A stretch of 50,910 nt of DNA from an uncultured Lachnospiraceae bacterium (GCA_947630025.1 CANRFZ010000019.1:1-50910), one strand, 5' to 3'. Positions 24,737 through 34,014 are shown, numbered from the stretch's first letter. A program made the numbers and translations. The notes: generated by a model not told the origin, from the letters alone.

Positions 24737-25783
24737 TTATTTGGCAGCGGCGATCTCTGCCTTCAGCGCCGCCGTCAGCTTGGGAACGATCTTGTTCAAA
24801 TCGCCCACTACGCCGTAGTCGGCTACGTCAAAAATCGGCGCGTCCGCATCCTTATTGATGGCGATGATGATATCGGACTCCTCCATGCCTGCCACGTGCT
24901 GGATGGCGCCGGAAATACCGATTGCAAAATATACGTTGGGGCGGACGGTCTTACCCGTCTGGCCTACCTGCAGATCCTTGGGCTTCCAGCCGGAATCTAC
25001 CACCGCACGGGAGCAGCTCACCGTACCGCCGAGCACCTCCGCGAGATCTTCGAGAATCTTGAAGTTCTCCGGGCTGCCCACGCCGCGTCCGCCGGACACG
25101 AGGATCTTCGCATCCATGATGTCAACCGTCTCCGTAACGGCCTTAACGATGTCCATGATCTCAACGTATTTGTTGTCGGGCGTAAAGCCGGGATTGAACT
25201 CCTCTACGACCGCTTTTGCGCCTTTGACCGGCTCGATCTTCTGCATAACGCCCGCGCGCACCGTAGCCATCTGGGGCCGGTTGTAAGGGCAGGCGATCGT
25301 TGCGATCGTGTTGCCGCCGAATGCCGGACGTGTCATCAGAAGCTGATTGTGGAGCTGCTCCTGTCCGGGAACCGCCTGCAGCGGGAAATCGCCGATCTCC
25401 AGTACGGTACAGTCCGCCGTAAGTCCGGTGGCAACCCTCGCGGAGACTCTGGGGCCCAGATCACGGCCGATCGCCGTAGCGCCTACCAGCATGATCTCCG
25501 GTTTGTACTTGTTGATTACGGATGCCAGTCCGTGTGCATAAGGCTCGGTTCTGTAATCCTTTAATTCGGGATCGTCCACAACGATCACCTTGTCTGCGCC
25601 GTACTCAGCCAGCTGGTCGGCCAGCCCTTTTACGCCGGAACCCAGTAATACCGCCGTCACTTCCGTATTCAAATCTTTCGCGAGATCCTTTGCCTTGCCG
25701 AGTAACTCAAATGCGATGCTGCTGATCTCGTTGTCTACCTGCTGGGCAAAGACATACACGCCCTTGTATTCTTCTAAATTCAT
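24737..25783 (-). CDS. etfA: Electron transfer flavoprotein, alpha subunit
   Basis: A 348-residue FAD-binding subunit that pairs with EtfB. The C-terminal FAD domain shows VSGGRGVGSPENF, SRAVVDSGW, QVGQTGKTVRPNVYFAIGISGAIQH and IIAINKDADAPIFDVADYG, all family hallmarks. With butyryl-CoA dehydrogenase, EtfAB complexes of clostridia couple crotonyl-CoA reduction to ferredoxin reduction by NADH (electron bifurcation). The ATG at 25783 has AGAGG before it. It is the last gene of the operon, 132 bp after etfB, and a terminator follows. Confidence 0.97.
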   Translation of the reverse strand: MNLEEYKGVYVFAQQVDNEISSIAFELLGKAKDLAKDLNTEVTAVLLGSGVKGLADQLAEYGADKVIVVDDPELKDYRTEPYAHGLASVINKYKPEIMLVGATAIGRDLGPRVSARVATGLTADCTVLEIGDFPLQAVPGQEQLHNQLLMTRPAFGGNTIATIACPYNRPQMATVRAGVMQKIEPVKGAKAVVEEFNPGFTPDNKYVEIMDIVKAVTETVDIMDAKILVSGGRGVGSPENFKILEDLAEVLGGTVSCSRAVVDSGWKPKDLQVGQTGKTVRPNVYFAIGISGAIQHVAGMEESDIIIAINKDADAPIFDVADYGVVGDLNKIVPKLTAALKAEIAAAK

Positions 25784-25914
25784 GTTATACCTCTTTCTGC
25801 GCATTTGTTCTACGCTATTCTTTCACTCATCCCGCCGCGCCCCGCGCTCCTTGTGCGCCACAGGCCGCCGGCAGGACTGTCAGACTCGCAAACCCGCGCT
25901 TACCGCGCGCTCCG

Positions 25915-26697
25915 TCAGATGACGTGTTTGTCTTTTAACTTGCCGACAATATAGCTTACGGATTCGTCAGCGTCCAGAGTTACCTTTTCGCCCGCGCCTT
26001 TTCTCACCTTATCGGAAGCCTTGGCGATCTTGGTCGGGGAACCCTGCAGGCCCAGATTGGAATCGTCCACATCTTTCAGATTGGCTCTGCCCCAGACGGT
26101 AATCTCCTGCTGGTATGCGTCAAAGATGCCGCCGGGCGTCATGTAACGGGGCTCGTTCAGCTCGGAAAGCGCCGTGATCAGGCAGGGCATTTTGGCCTTT
26201 AATACATGGTATCTGTCCTCAAACTGGCGCTCCACGATAACGCTATCGCCGTCGATCTTAATATTCTGCGCGTAAGAGATGACCGGAATATTCAGATGCT
26301 CGGAAATCTGAGGGCCTACCTGAGCCGTATCGCCGTCGATCGCCTGACGGCCCGTGATAATCAGATCGTAGTCGAGATTTCTGATCGCGCCCGCCAGCGT
26401 CGTGGAGGTAGCCCATGTATCGGCGCCGCCCAGCACTCTGTCGGTGACGAGGATTCCCTTGTCCGCGCCCATCGCCATAGCCTCGCGCAGCACTTCTTCC
26501 GCCTTGGGAAGTCCCATCGTTACGACGGTCACTTCCGCGCCGTACTGGTCTTTTAATCTGAGCGCGGCTTCCAGACCTGCCTTATCGTCAGGGTTCATGA
26601 TCGTCAGCATCGCGCCTCTGTCGAGGGTTCCATCCGGATTAAACTTCACGCCGCCCTTTGTATCAGGAACCTGTTTAATACAAACAACAATTTTCAT
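25915..26697 (-). CDS. etfB: Electron transfer flavoprotein, beta subunit
   Basis: A 260-residue EtfB. Recognisable segments include MKIVVCIKQVPDT at the start, INPDDK-type MNPDDKAGLEAALRLKD, VTDRVLGGADTWATS and TGRQAIDGDTAQVGPQ. In the bifurcating form this subunit binds the FAD where electrons from NADH are split. It lies 53 bp after bcd and precedes etfA in the usual clostridial order. Confidence 0.97.
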   Translation of the reverse strand: MKIVVCIKQVPDTKGGVKFNPDGTLDRGAMLTIMNPDDKAGLEAALRLKDQYGAEVTVVTMGLPKAEEVLREAMAMGADKGILVTDRVLGGADTWATSTTLAGAIRNLDYDLIITGRQAIDGDTAQVGPQISEHLNIPVISYAQNIKIDGDSVIVERQFEDRYHVLKAKMPCLITALSELNEPRYMTPGGIFDAYQQEITVWGRANLKDVDDSNLGLQGSPTKIAKASDKVRKGAGEKVTLDADESVSYIVGKLKDKHVI

Positions 26698-26750
26698 TGT
26701 ATTTTCTCTCCTTATATTTTTATTTTGTATACACAGTGCCGTCCGCCGTC

Positions 26751-27902
26751 CTATTTGAGCAGTGCACCGGAAATAACCATACGCTGTACTTCGCTTGTTC
26801 CTTCATAGATCTCCGTGATCTTTGCGTCACGCATCATACGCTCTACATCGTACTCTCTTATGTAGCCGTAACCGCCGTGAAGCTGCACAGCCTTGGTCGT
26901 CACTTCCATCGCCGTCTCTGCGGCGTACAGTTTCGCCATAGCCGCCTCTACGGAATAGGTCTTCTGGGTTGCCTTCGCTATAGCCGCCTTGTATACAAGG
27001 AGCTGGGCCGCCTGAACCTTGGTGGACATATCGGCGAGCTGGAACTGGGTGTTCTGGAATGCGCCGATGGTTCTGCCGAACTGTTTTCTCTCTTTTACAT
27101 AAGCGATGGTCGTCTCGAGGGCGCCTTCAGCAAGTCCTAACGCCTGAGAAGCGATACCGATACGGCCTCCGTCCAGCGTGTGCATCGCGATCTTAAAGCC
27201 GTTGCCCTGCTGCCCCAGCATATTTTCTTTCGGAATACGGCAGTCCGTAAAGATCAGCTCGTACGTGGACGAACCGCGGATACCCATCTTCTTTTCCTTC
27301 GTGCCGAACGTAAAGCCGGGCGTGCCTTTCTCTACGATAAACGCGGAGATCTCTTTCTGCATCCTGCCGCGCTTCTCCACCGTTCCCGTGATTGCAAAAA
27401 TGACATAAACGTCAGCTTCTTTACCGTTCGTGATAAAGCACTTGGAGCCGTTTAATACCCACTCGTCTCCGTCCAGAACGGCCTTGGTCTGCTGCCCCTG
27501 CGCGTCCGTGCCGGCGCCGGGCTCCGTCAGGCCGAATGCGCCGAGCTTCTCGCCTTTTGCAAGGGGAACCAGATACTTCTGCTTCTGTTCTTCCGTACCG
27601 TAAGTCATGATCGGATCGCAGCACAGCGATGTGTGCGCGGATACGATAACGCCTGTGGTGCCGCATACTTTGGAAAGCTCCTCGACGCACATCACGTATG
27701 TCAGAGGATCGCAGCCCTGTCCGCCGTACTCCTTGGGAACGGGAATGCCTAAGAATCCCAGCTTCGCCATCTTTTCAACGGTTTCTCTGGGGAAAGTTTC
27801 CGTCTCGTCTACCTCCTGCGCGAGAGGTTTTACTTCTTTTTCAGCGAACTCTTTAAAGAGCGCTCTCGCCATTTCATGTTCTTTGCTTAAAGTAAAATCC
27901 AT
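26751..27902 (-). CDS. bcd: Butyryl-CoA dehydrogenase (acyl-CoA dehydrogenase family)
   Basis: A 383-residue flavoenzyme that reduces crotonyl-CoA to butyryl-CoA with EtfAB. Signature sequences: GAFGLTEPGAGTDAQGQQT and the C-terminal QLHGGYGYIREYDVERMMRDAKITEIYEGTSE in pieces, with the catalytic glutamate in YEGT. Length and context (between hbd and etfB) fit short-chain Bcd of butyrate producers rather than a beta-oxidation enzyme. Confidence 0.96.
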   Translation of the reverse strand: MDFTLSKEHEMARALFKEFAEKEVKPLAQEVDETETFPRETVEKMAKLGFLGIPVPKEYGGQGCDPLTYVMCVEELSKVCGTTGVIVSAHTSLCCDPIMTYGTEEQKQKYLVPLAKGEKLGAFGLTEPGAGTDAQGQQTKAVLDGDEWVLNGSKCFITNGKEADVYVIFAITGTVEKRGRMQKEISAFIVEKGTPGFTFGTKEKKMGIRGSSTYELIFTDCRIPKENMLGQQGNGFKIAMHTLDGGRIGIASQALGLAEGALETTIAYVKERKQFGRTIGAFQNTQFQLADMSTKVQAAQLLVYKAAIAKATQKTYSVEAAMAKLYAAETAMEVTTKAVQLHGGYGYIREYDVERMMRDAKITEIYEGTSEVQRMVISGALLK

Positions 27903-27938
27903 GATTGTTCATTCCTCCATCTATTTTTTTATATCTGC

Positions 27939-28778
27939 TTATTTAGAATAGTCAAAAAAGCCTGCGCCGGTCTTTCTGCCGAGCTTCTTCTCCTCAACCA
28001 TCTTCTTCAGAAGCGGCTGCGGAGCATACTTCTCGTCCTTCGTCTCATTGTAGAGCACTTCCATGATGGCCAGACAGATATCCAGACCGATCAGATCGCC
28101 CAAGTGCAGCGGCCCCATCGGATGAGATGCGCCGAGCTGCATCGCCACGTCGATATCCTCTGCGGAAGCGGTGCCCGCATCCAGCACGCCGATGGCTTCG
28201 TTGATCATCGGGATCAGGATTCTGTTTACGACAAAGCCGGGAGCTTCCTTGACCTGTACGGGAGTCTTGCCGATCTCCGTCGCGATCGCGGTGATCTTAT
28301 CCACCATCTCCTGCGGCGTGTTCTCGCCCCGGATGACCTCCACCAGCTTCATTCTGTCGGCAGGGTTAAAGAAGTGCATACCGATCATCGGTCTGTCCAG
28401 ACCTTCGCCGATCTTCGTGATGGAGAGGGAAGAAGTGTTGGACGCGAACATACAGTCCTTCTTCACGATGCCCATCAGCTCTTTGAAGATCTGCTGCTTG
28501 ATCTCCATCTTCTCCAGCGCAACCTCCACGATCAGGTCGCAGTCCGTGCAGATGTTGTTGAGGCCCGTGGTGATCTTGCTCATTACCTCGTCTGCCTTCT
28601 CCTTGGTGATCTTCTCTTTTCCTACAAGGAAATCCATGTTCTTCTGGATTTTCGCCTTGCCGCCTTCCGCGTACTCCTCTTTGATATCGCAAAGACATAC
28701 TTCATAGCCGTCTGTCATCGCGAAAGCCTGTGCAATACCGGAACCCATGGTTCCCGCACCGATGATACCTACTTTCAT
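27939..28778 (-). CDS. hbd: 3-hydroxybutyryl-CoA dehydrogenase
   Basis: A 279-residue NAD(P)-dependent enzyme that reduces acetoacetyl-CoA to 3-hydroxybutyryl-CoA. The dinucleotide-binding site is GIIGAGTMGSGIAQAFA at the N-terminus; the catalytic histidine lies in GMHFFNPAD, and VKEAPGFVVNRILIPM is also typical. It ends 36 bp before bcd. Upstream, 290 bp of tandem hairpin repeats separate it from crt, which may affect its share of operon expression. Confidence 0.97.
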   Translation of the reverse strand: MKVGIIGAGTMGSGIAQAFAMTDGYEVCLCDIKEEYAEGGKAKIQKNMDFLVGKEKITKEKADEVMSKITTGLNNICTDCDLIVEVALEKMEIKQQIFKELMGIVKKDCMFASNTSSLSITKIGEGLDRPMIGMHFFNPADRMKLVEVIRGENTPQEMVDKITAIATEIGKTPVQVKEAPGFVVNRILIPMINEAIGVLDAGTASAEDIDVAMQLGASHPMGPLHLGDLIGLDICLAIMEVLYNETKDEKYAPQPLLKKMVEEKKLGRKTGAGFFDYSK

Positions 28779-28808
28779 GATAGATCCTCCTTTTATATTG
28801 CTTTTCTT

Positions 28809-29065
28809 AGTTTAAAACCGCTCGAAAATCTTTTTGCTTCGCAAAATCGCGCTTACGCGCGTTTGCTCTTTTTAGTTTAAAGCAGCTCGAAAATCTTTTT
28901 GCTTCGCAAAATCGCGCTTACGCGCTTTGCTTCGCGCTTGCTTTTTTATTTAAAGCAGCTCGAAAATCCTTTTGCTTCGCAAAATCGCGCTTGCGCGCTT
29001 CCGATTTTCTCGCTGTACGCCGTCAAAAAAGCAAATGCCGCTTCGCGTCGCTTGCTTTTTTTAGA
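28809..29065 (-). repeat. Three-copy tandem hairpin repeat inside the butyrate operon
   Basis: Units begin near 28810, 28875 and 28948, spaced 65 and 73 bp. Each contains GCTCGAAAATC, the hairpin TTTTGC-TTC-GCAAAA and the hairpin GCGC-TTAC-GCGC or its variant. The stretch 29015-29060 adds a fourth hairpin-type segment (AAAAAAGCAAATGCCGCTTC ... GCTTGCTTTTTT). No frame with a start site is present. The array fills the crt-hbd gap and may act as an mRNA-stabilising or processing region. Confidence 0.85.
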
Positions 29066-29068
29066 CGG

Positions 29069-29854
29069 CTACACGTTTTTGAACGGTTCTTTGACTTTGT
29101 CTTTATTTTTGTCCAGGAAAAACGCCATGCCGTATTTCTGGTCTTCCGTTTCGAAGCAGTCGCCGAACAGTTTCTCCTCGATGGCGATCGCCTGATCCAT
29201 ATCCGCCTCTAAGCCGTCGTTGATCGCTTTCTTGCAGTTGCGCACCGCGATCGGCGCGTTCTTGGCGATGCCGGAAGCCATCTTCTCCGCAGCCGCCATC
29301 AGCTCCTCCTGCGGGTATACGGCATTGACCAGACCGATCCGCAGCGCCTCGTCCGCCTTGATATTTCTGGCCGTGTAGATCATCTGCTTCGCCATGCCGG
29401 GGCCTACCAGTCTGGCCAGTCTCTGGGTGCCGCCGAATCCCGGCGTGATGCCGAGCCCCACCTCAGGCTGCCCGAACACCGCATTCTCGGAACAGATTCT
29501 GATATCGCAGCTCATGGAAATCTCGCAGCCGCCGCCCAGCGCAAAGCCGTTGACCGCAGCGATCACGGGGATCGGGAAAGTCTCCAGCTTGCGGAACACA
29601 TCGTTGCCCTTCTTGCCGAACGCCTCGCCCTCCGCCTTGGTGAGCGTGCTCATCTCGCCGATGTCCGCGCCCGCCACAAACGATTTCTCGCCGGCGCCGG
29701 TCAGAATCAGGCATCTCACCGTGTCGAGATCCACGTTGTCAAGCGTCTGGTCTAACTCTCCCAACACAGTAGAGTTTAATGCGTTAAGCGCCTTCTCACG
29801 GCTGATTGTGATGATACCAACCTGGCCTTTTACTTCATATAATACAAATTCCAT
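29069..29854 (-). CDS. crt: Crotonase (3-hydroxybutyryl-CoA dehydratase)
   Basis: A 261-residue enoyl-CoA hydratase-family enzyme converting 3-hydroxybutyryl-CoA to crotonyl-CoA. The oxyanion-hole segments AGADIGEM and the catalytic glutamates in NGFALGGGCEISMSCD and FGQPEVGLGITPGFGG are present. It is the second gene of the operon, 117 bp after thl; the intervening sequence shows no feature. Order thl-crt-hbd-bcd-etfB-etfA is that of many Lachnospiraceae. Confidence 0.97.
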   Translation of the reverse strand: MEFVLYEVKGQVGIITISREKALNALNSTVLGELDQTLDNVDLDTVRCLILTGAGEKSFVAGADIGEMSTLTKAEGEAFGKKGNDVFRKLETFPIPVIAAVNGFALGGGCEISMSCDIRICSENAVFGQPEVGLGITPGFGGTQRLARLVGPGMAKQMIYTARNIKADEALRIGLVNAVYPQEELMAAAEKMASGIAKNAPIAVRNCKKAINDGLEADMDQAIAIEEKLFGDCFETEDQKYGMAFFLDKNKDKVKEPFKNV

Positions 29855-29971
29855 AGTCCACTCCGTTTCTGCGCCGCTATTGCAGCAGATCCCAAACCGC
29901 TGCGGCCCGGTGTCCGGCAGCGCACAGGCCCGGGCCCGGCTTGGAATCCGCAGATCTTATTTTACGCTTTT

Positions 29972-31153
29972 TTAGTCGCGCTCTACGATCGTCGCGCAGC
30001 CCATACCGCCGCCGATGCAGAGTGTTGCGAGGCCCTTCTTGGCGTCGCGCTTCTCCATCTCATGCAGCAGCGTTACCAGAATACGGCAGCCGGAAGCGCC
30101 TACGGGATGGCCGAGCGCGATCGCGCCGCCGTTCACGTTGAGCACGTCGTCCTTGAAGCCGAGATCCTTCTGTACCGCCAGCGACTGCGCCGCAAACGCC
30201 TCGTTCGCCTCGATCAGATCGAAGTCGTCGATCTTCATGCCGGCTTTCGCCATAGCCTTTTTCGTCGCGGGCACGGGGCCTACGCCCATGATCGCGGGAT
30301 CTACGCCGCCCAGCGCGCCGGCCACAAAAGTGGCCATCGGCTTTACGCCCAGCTCTTTTGCCTTTTCCTCGCTCATCACAACGACCGCCGCGGCGCCGTC
30401 GTTGATGCCGGAAGCATTGGCCGCCGTCACGATGCCGTCAGGCTTGAACGCGGGGCGCAGCTTGGAAATGCTCTCCACGGTAACGCCTGCGCGGGGGCCT
30501 TCGTCCGTATCAAAAACAACCGTCTCTTTTTTCTTCTTCACTTCCACGGGAACGATCTCGTCCTTAAACTTGCCCTCGGCACGCGCCTTTTCGCATTTCT
30601 GCTGGGACCATGCCGCGAACTTGTCCAGATCCTCTCTTGTAAAGCCGTATTTCTCGGCCACATTCTCCGCCGTGATACCCATGTGATAGTTGTTGAAAGC
30701 GTCCCACAACGCATCGTTTACCATGGTATCCACCAGCGTTCCGTTGTTCATCCTGTAACCGTAACGGCCCTGCATCACTGCGTAGGGAGCCATCGACATA
30801 TTCTCCATGCCGCCGGCTACCACGATGTCCGCGTCGCCCGCCTGAATCATCTGCGCCGCCATGTTGACACAGTTCAGGCCGGAACCGCACACGACGTTGA
30901 TCGTCACCGCAGGAACCTCGTTGGGAAGCCCCGCCTTGATCGATGCCTGACGCGCCACGTTCTGTCCCTGGCCTGCCTGAATAACGCAGCCCATGTATAC
31001 GTGGTCTACCTGATCGGGAGCCACGCCCGCCCTGTTCAGCGCTTCCTTAATCACGATCGCGCCGAGCTCGGTCACCGGCGTCGTGCTCAGTCCTCCACCC
31101 ATCGTGCCGATCGCTGTACGGCAGGCGCCTGCCAAAACAACTTTTTTTGCCAT
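29972..31153 (-). CDS. thlA: Acetyl-CoA acetyltransferase (thiolase)
   Basis: A 393-residue biosynthetic thiolase that condenses two acetyl-CoA to acetoacetyl-CoA, the first step towards butyryl-CoA. The active-site cysteine lies in [15 protein letters not shown]; the C-terminal motifs [17 protein letters not shown] and CIGGGMGCA carry the catalytic His and second Cys. The ATG at 31153 follows GGAGGG; the in-frame ATG at 31168 overlaps that site. It is first in the operon and has a strong promoter about 95 bp upstream. Confidence 0.97.
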   Translation of the reverse strand: MAKKVVLAGACRTAIGTMGGGLSTTPVTELGAIVIKEALNRAGVAPDQVDHVYMGCVIQAGQGQNVARQASIKAGLPNEVPAVTINVVCGSGLNCVNMAAQMIQAGDADIVVAGGMENMSMAPYAVMQGRYGYRMNNGTLVDTMVNDALWDAFNNYHMGITAENVAEKYGFTREDLDKFAAWSQQKCEKARAEGKFKDEIVPVEVKKKKETVVFDTDEGPRAGVTVESISKLRPAFKPDGIVTAANASGINDGAAAVVVMSEEKAKELGVKPMATFVAGALGGVDPAIMGVGPVPATKKAMAKAGMKIDDFDLIEANEAFAAQSLAVQKDLGFKDDVLNVNGGAIALGHPVGASGCRILVTLLHEMEKRDAKKGLATLCIGGGMGCATIVERD

Positions 31154-31249
31154 CTTTTTTCCCTCCATTGTGGTGTTAGTAGAATAGAAAAATCTCCGAA
31201 ATTTCGGACTGACGAGATTGTTATTTTTTTGTCAGTCTCCGCTTTTCCT

Positions 31250-31278
31250 ATTGTATCACAACGGTGTCCGTTTTGCAA
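31250..31278 (-). promoter_or_regulatory. Promoter of the butyrate operon
   Basis: On the minus strand TTGCAA (31278-31273), a 17-bp spacer and TACAAT (31255-31250) form a good vegetative promoter. The spacer itself contains a partial palindrome (AACGG...CCGTT), a possible operator. The leader to thl is about 90 bp. Confidence 0.75.
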
Positions 31279-31293
31279 CGGCTTTTCTGGACA

Positions 31294-31327
31294 GAAAAAA
31301 GACCTGCGGGTGATGTCATCCCGCAGG
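31294..31327 (-). terminator. Terminator of hpf
   Basis: CCTGCGGG (31303-31310) pairs perfectly with CCCGCAGG (31320-31327); on the minus strand TCTTTTTT follows. It separates hpf from the butyrate operon promoter. Confidence 0.9.
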
Positions 31328-31370
31328 CCATAGTATCGCTATGTGATTTTCTCATCCCTGCTGCCGTCCG

Positions 31371-31898
31371 TCACTGCTCCGGCTCGATCAGCCCATACGT
31401 ATTTCCTTTTCTCTTATAGACCACGTTGACCTGATCCGTCTCCGCGTTGCAGAACACAAAGAAATTGTGGCCCAGAAGCTCCATCTGCACGCAGGCGTCC
31501 TCGGGGTACATCGGCTTGATGTCAAACTTCTTGGTACGGATGATCTGTACCTCCTCGTCCTCCATATAGTCTTTCTCCACAAATTCCTGTTTGAAGAAAG
31601 ACGAAGCCTGCTTCTTGTCCACCAGTCTGGTCTTGTATTTCTTCAACTGACGCTCGATGATTTCCTCCACCAGATCGATGGACACATACATATCGCTGCT
31701 GACCTGTTCGGAACGGATGATATTGCCCTTCACCGGGATCGTCACTTCTATCTTCTGTCTGTCCTTCTCAACGCTCAGCGTGACGTGCACTTCCGTATTC
31801 TCGGTAAAATACTTCTCCAGCTTGCCGATCTTGTCCTCCACGGCAGCGCGGAGCCCGTCCGTAACGTCGATATTCTTTCCCACAATGATAAATTTCAT
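31371..31898 (-). CDS. hpf: Long-form ribosome hibernation promoting factor
   Basis: A 175-residue protein. The N-terminal S30AE domain (MKFIIVGKNIDVTDGLRAAVEDKIGKLEKYF onward, residues 1-100) binds the small ribosomal subunit. The C-terminal domain (about 120-175, EDACVQMELLGHNFFVF) dimerises to hold two ribosomes as inactive 100S particles in stationary phase. ATG 31898 follows AAAGGA; 20 extra upstream codons lack the fold. A terminator follows. Confidence 0.95.
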   Translation of the reverse strand: MKFIIVGKNIDVTDGLRAAVEDKIGKLEKYFTENTEVHVTLSVEKDRQKIEVTIPVKGNIIRSEQVSSDMYVSIDLVEEIIERQLKKYKTRLVDKKQASSFFKQEFVEKDYMEDEEVQIIRTKKFDIKPMYPEDACVQMELLGHNFFVFCNAETDQVNVVYKRKGNTYGLIEPEQ

Positions 31899-32136
31899 AG
31901 CCCCATCCTTTCCACTACAAAATTGTAAGCCGAGAGCGCCTGCGGTCTTGTCCCGCACAAGCCGTGCGCCCTCCGTGAATCTTCGCTTATGTGTTTATCA
32001 TAGCATAAATTCCGCCGCGGTGCAACAACCGAGGCCGCCGATTTCCTTTTTTGCAAAAAAGCATTTTCATGACAACTTCACAAAACGTCCGTTCGTTCAG
32101 TTACCATAAATCCGCCGTATCGTTCGCCCAAAAATC

Positions 32137-32208
32137 TGTGGATAAAGTGGATAAATCGGTGTATAAGTCCATTTTCCGCGCGAATCGGTTTTTTCGGAAT
32201 GTGGATAA
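32137..32208 (+). promoter_or_regulatory. Cluster of DnaA-box-like sites
   Basis: TGTGGATAA (the reverse complement of the consensus DnaA box TTATCCACA) occurs exactly at 32137-32145 and 32200-32208. AGTGGATAA at 32146-32154 has one mismatch and directly abuts the first. GGTGTATAA at 32158-32166 has two. All share one orientation. Binding by DnaA is inference from the match. Confidence 0.6.
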
Positions 32209-32344
32209 CCGGCGAAGCAGCGGAGCGCGCCATAGCGCCGGCTGACGGCATATTTGTGTAAGATATACAAACGGTTTTTCATGCAAGCGGATATTTTCTT
32301 TTTTATCAAAAAAGTTTTCTGCTTATATGTATATATGTATATAT

Positions 32345-32384
32345 TATATATAAAGAAGCCCCTCTGCCTGCATCGCAGAGGGGC
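32345..32384 (-). terminator. Terminator of the NlpC/P60 gene
   Basis: GCCCCTCTGC (32358-32367) pairs perfectly with GCAGAGGGGC (32375-32384). On the minus strand the stem is followed by TTCTTTATATA. Confidence 0.85.
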
Positions 32385-32441
32385 GTTGTGCCTGTCTTAG
32401 ACAATCCTTCGGGTGTATATGAGTAAATTGCTTCGCAATTA

Positions 32442-33776
32442 CTAGAAAATCCTCCGGATGGAAAGGATGGAACGGTATGTCGCGTTGGAAACGATAATAC
32501 CCGTTCTCGAGGTGGACGCATGGACGATCTGGCCGTTGCCCACATAGAGGGCCACATGGCCGGAGTAGCAGATGATATCGCCCGGCTGCGCGTTCTCGAT
32601 GCCGTTGACCGTCGCGCCTACGCTTCTGTCTGCCGCCGACGAATGGGGCAGGCTCACGCCGAAGTTCTTGTATACGCTCATGACGAATCCTGAGCAGTCC
32701 GCGCCGTTGGTCAGGCTGGTGCCGCCGTATACATACGGATTGCCGACAAACTGCAGCGCAAAGTTTACTACGTCCTGTCCGGTGCTTCCGGTAGGGCTCG
32801 CATAGGTCTTGCCGCCGGATGTCTCCGCGGAGGAAGAACCGCTCTGGGCGTTCTTGCCCGCCGCTTCCCGAGCCGCCTTTCTCGCCGCTTCCTGAGCCGC
32901 CGCCTCTTTTGCCAGACGCGCTTTCTCCTCCTCGATGGATTCCGCCTTCACAAACTCGGTGGACAATGTCACATAATCGGAAGAAACATAGCCGTCGCCT
33001 TCCTCGATATTGACCTTTACCCAGCCGTCCAGTTCTTCCGTGACGATCAGTTCGTCCTCGATGGGCACGAGGCCCAGCACCGTCGCGTCGAGGTTCGGCT
33101 CCTCGCGCACTTTCAGCGTCGTCGTCGTGACCGTTGCGATTCGTGTGCCCACTTCCTTGGCATAATCCACGGCGTCGTCTCCCGTCACGCAGAACTCGCC
33201 TTTGACATATCCTTCCACGGAACCGGAGCTGATCTTATACCAGCCGTCCTGTTCCTCTATAAAAGTGCCTACCGATTTATCATACAACTTGCCGACAATT
33301 TCGCCGTCCTCGCTGGGAATGTCACGGACGTTGACGTAGTTGTTCACCTGCGCGATAACCAGATTTTTAAAACTCTCCTCTTCCTCCGTCAGTCCGCTGC
33401 CCGCGGCTTCTTTCAGGTCTTCCGTGTACTTCTCGCTGACGACGATGGTGTCCTCGATCTTTTTTTCAGGCGCCGGACTGACCGTATCGCCCGCGCTCGC
33501 CAGATCGGAGTAAACGCCGGTCTGGATATTGGCCGGATTCGCGTCTGCACCGCTCTTTGCGGCATTCGCCGCGTCCTGTTTATCGATCTCCTCCTGCAGC
33601 GATGCAAAAGAAGCGGATTTTTCCTCATTCTGTAAAAAGAACTCAACGCCGGATGACGGCAGTGCCGAGCTCACTTTTTCCTCATCGCCCGCAGCGTGTG
33701 CGTCTAACCCCGCTCCCGTAAACGAGAGGACTGCCGCCATCGTGCACGCCGCGATTCTCATATGCTGTCGCTTCAT
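32442..33776 (-). CDS. Secreted NlpC/P60 peptidoglycan hydrolase with SH3 repeats
   Basis: A 444-residue exported cell-wall enzyme. A signal peptide (about residues 1-28, cleaved after AHA) is followed by an acidic linker, then two bacterial SH3 domains (NYVNVRDIPSEDGEIVGKL and TLKVREEPNLDATVLG), a helical Ala/Lys/Glu linker, and the NlpC/P60 domain. Catalytic Cys361 lies in ADCSGF, His407 in GHVALYVG, and a further polar residue in IVHAST. Such enzymes cut the D-Glu/diamino-acid bond in stem peptides. GAGG precedes ATG 33776. Its upstream region contains two 11-bp repeat arrays. Confidence 0.94.
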   Translation of the reverse strand: MKRQHMRIAACTMAAVLSFTGAGLDAHAAGDEEKVSSALPSSGVEFFLQNEEKSASFASLQEEIDKQDAANAAKSGADANPANIQTGVYSDLASAGDTVSPAPEKKIEDTIVVSEKYTEDLKEAAGSGLTEEEESFKNLVIAQVNNYVNVRDIPSEDGEIVGKLYDKSVGTFIEEQDGWYKISSGSVEGYVKGEFCVTGDDAVDYAKEVGTRIATVTTTTLKVREEPNLDATVLGLVPIEDELIVTEELDGWVKVNIEEGDGYVSSDYVTLSTEFVKAESIEEEKARLAKEAAAQEAARKAAREAAGKNAQSGSSSAETSGGKTYASPTGSTGQDVVNFALQFVGNPYVYGGTSLTNGADCSGFVMSVYKNFGVSLPHSSAADRSVGATVNGIENAQPGDIICYSGHVALYVGNGQIVHASTSRTGIIVSNATYRSILSIRRIF

Positions 33777-33937
33777 ACGTTACCTCATTTGTTACAAAAT
33801 TGTTACATCCGAGATATAATATAGCATCGACAGGCCGTTTTGTCAACTACATCATGTGCCACCAAAATGGCGCATTTCCGCAATTTCTTGTATGCGCCGA
33901 AGAAATTCACAAATATTTCACAGTCTGTAACAAATCA

Positions 33938-33981
33938 TCCGCCCTTTATCCGCCCTTCGTCCGCCCTTTATCCGCCCCCCC
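33938..33981. repeat. 11-bp tandem repeat array, first
   Basis: Four direct units start at 33938, 33949, 33960 and 33971: TCCGCCCTTTA, TCCGCCCTTCG, TCCGCCCTTTA, then TCCGCCC running into a C-tract. The spacing equals about one helical turn. The array is 160-205 bp upstream of the NlpC/P60 start codon. Confidence 0.85.
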
Positions 33982-34014
33982 CCTCGCCCGCGCCGGATTC
34001 TCCCCGGAGTCACG

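Larger units (their letters stand above)
31899..32441. other. Long intergenic region with DnaA-box-like cluster and AT-rich tract
   Basis: This 543-bp gap separates hpf from the NlpC/P60 gene. No supported gene was found in it. It contains four TGTGGATAA-like 9-mers at 32137-32208, a tract of almost pure A and T at about 32322-32353 (TATATGTATATATG...), the terminator of the NlpC/P60 gene, and a small family 2-type hairpin (AATTGC-TTC-GCAATT) at 32419-32441 abutting that gene's stop codon. Confidence 0.7.

Noticed and set aside
31899..32441. Chromosomal oriC
   Set aside because: DnaA-like boxes and an AT-rich tract are present, but none of the genes that normally flank a clostridial origin are here, so only a DnaA-box-like cluster is annotated.
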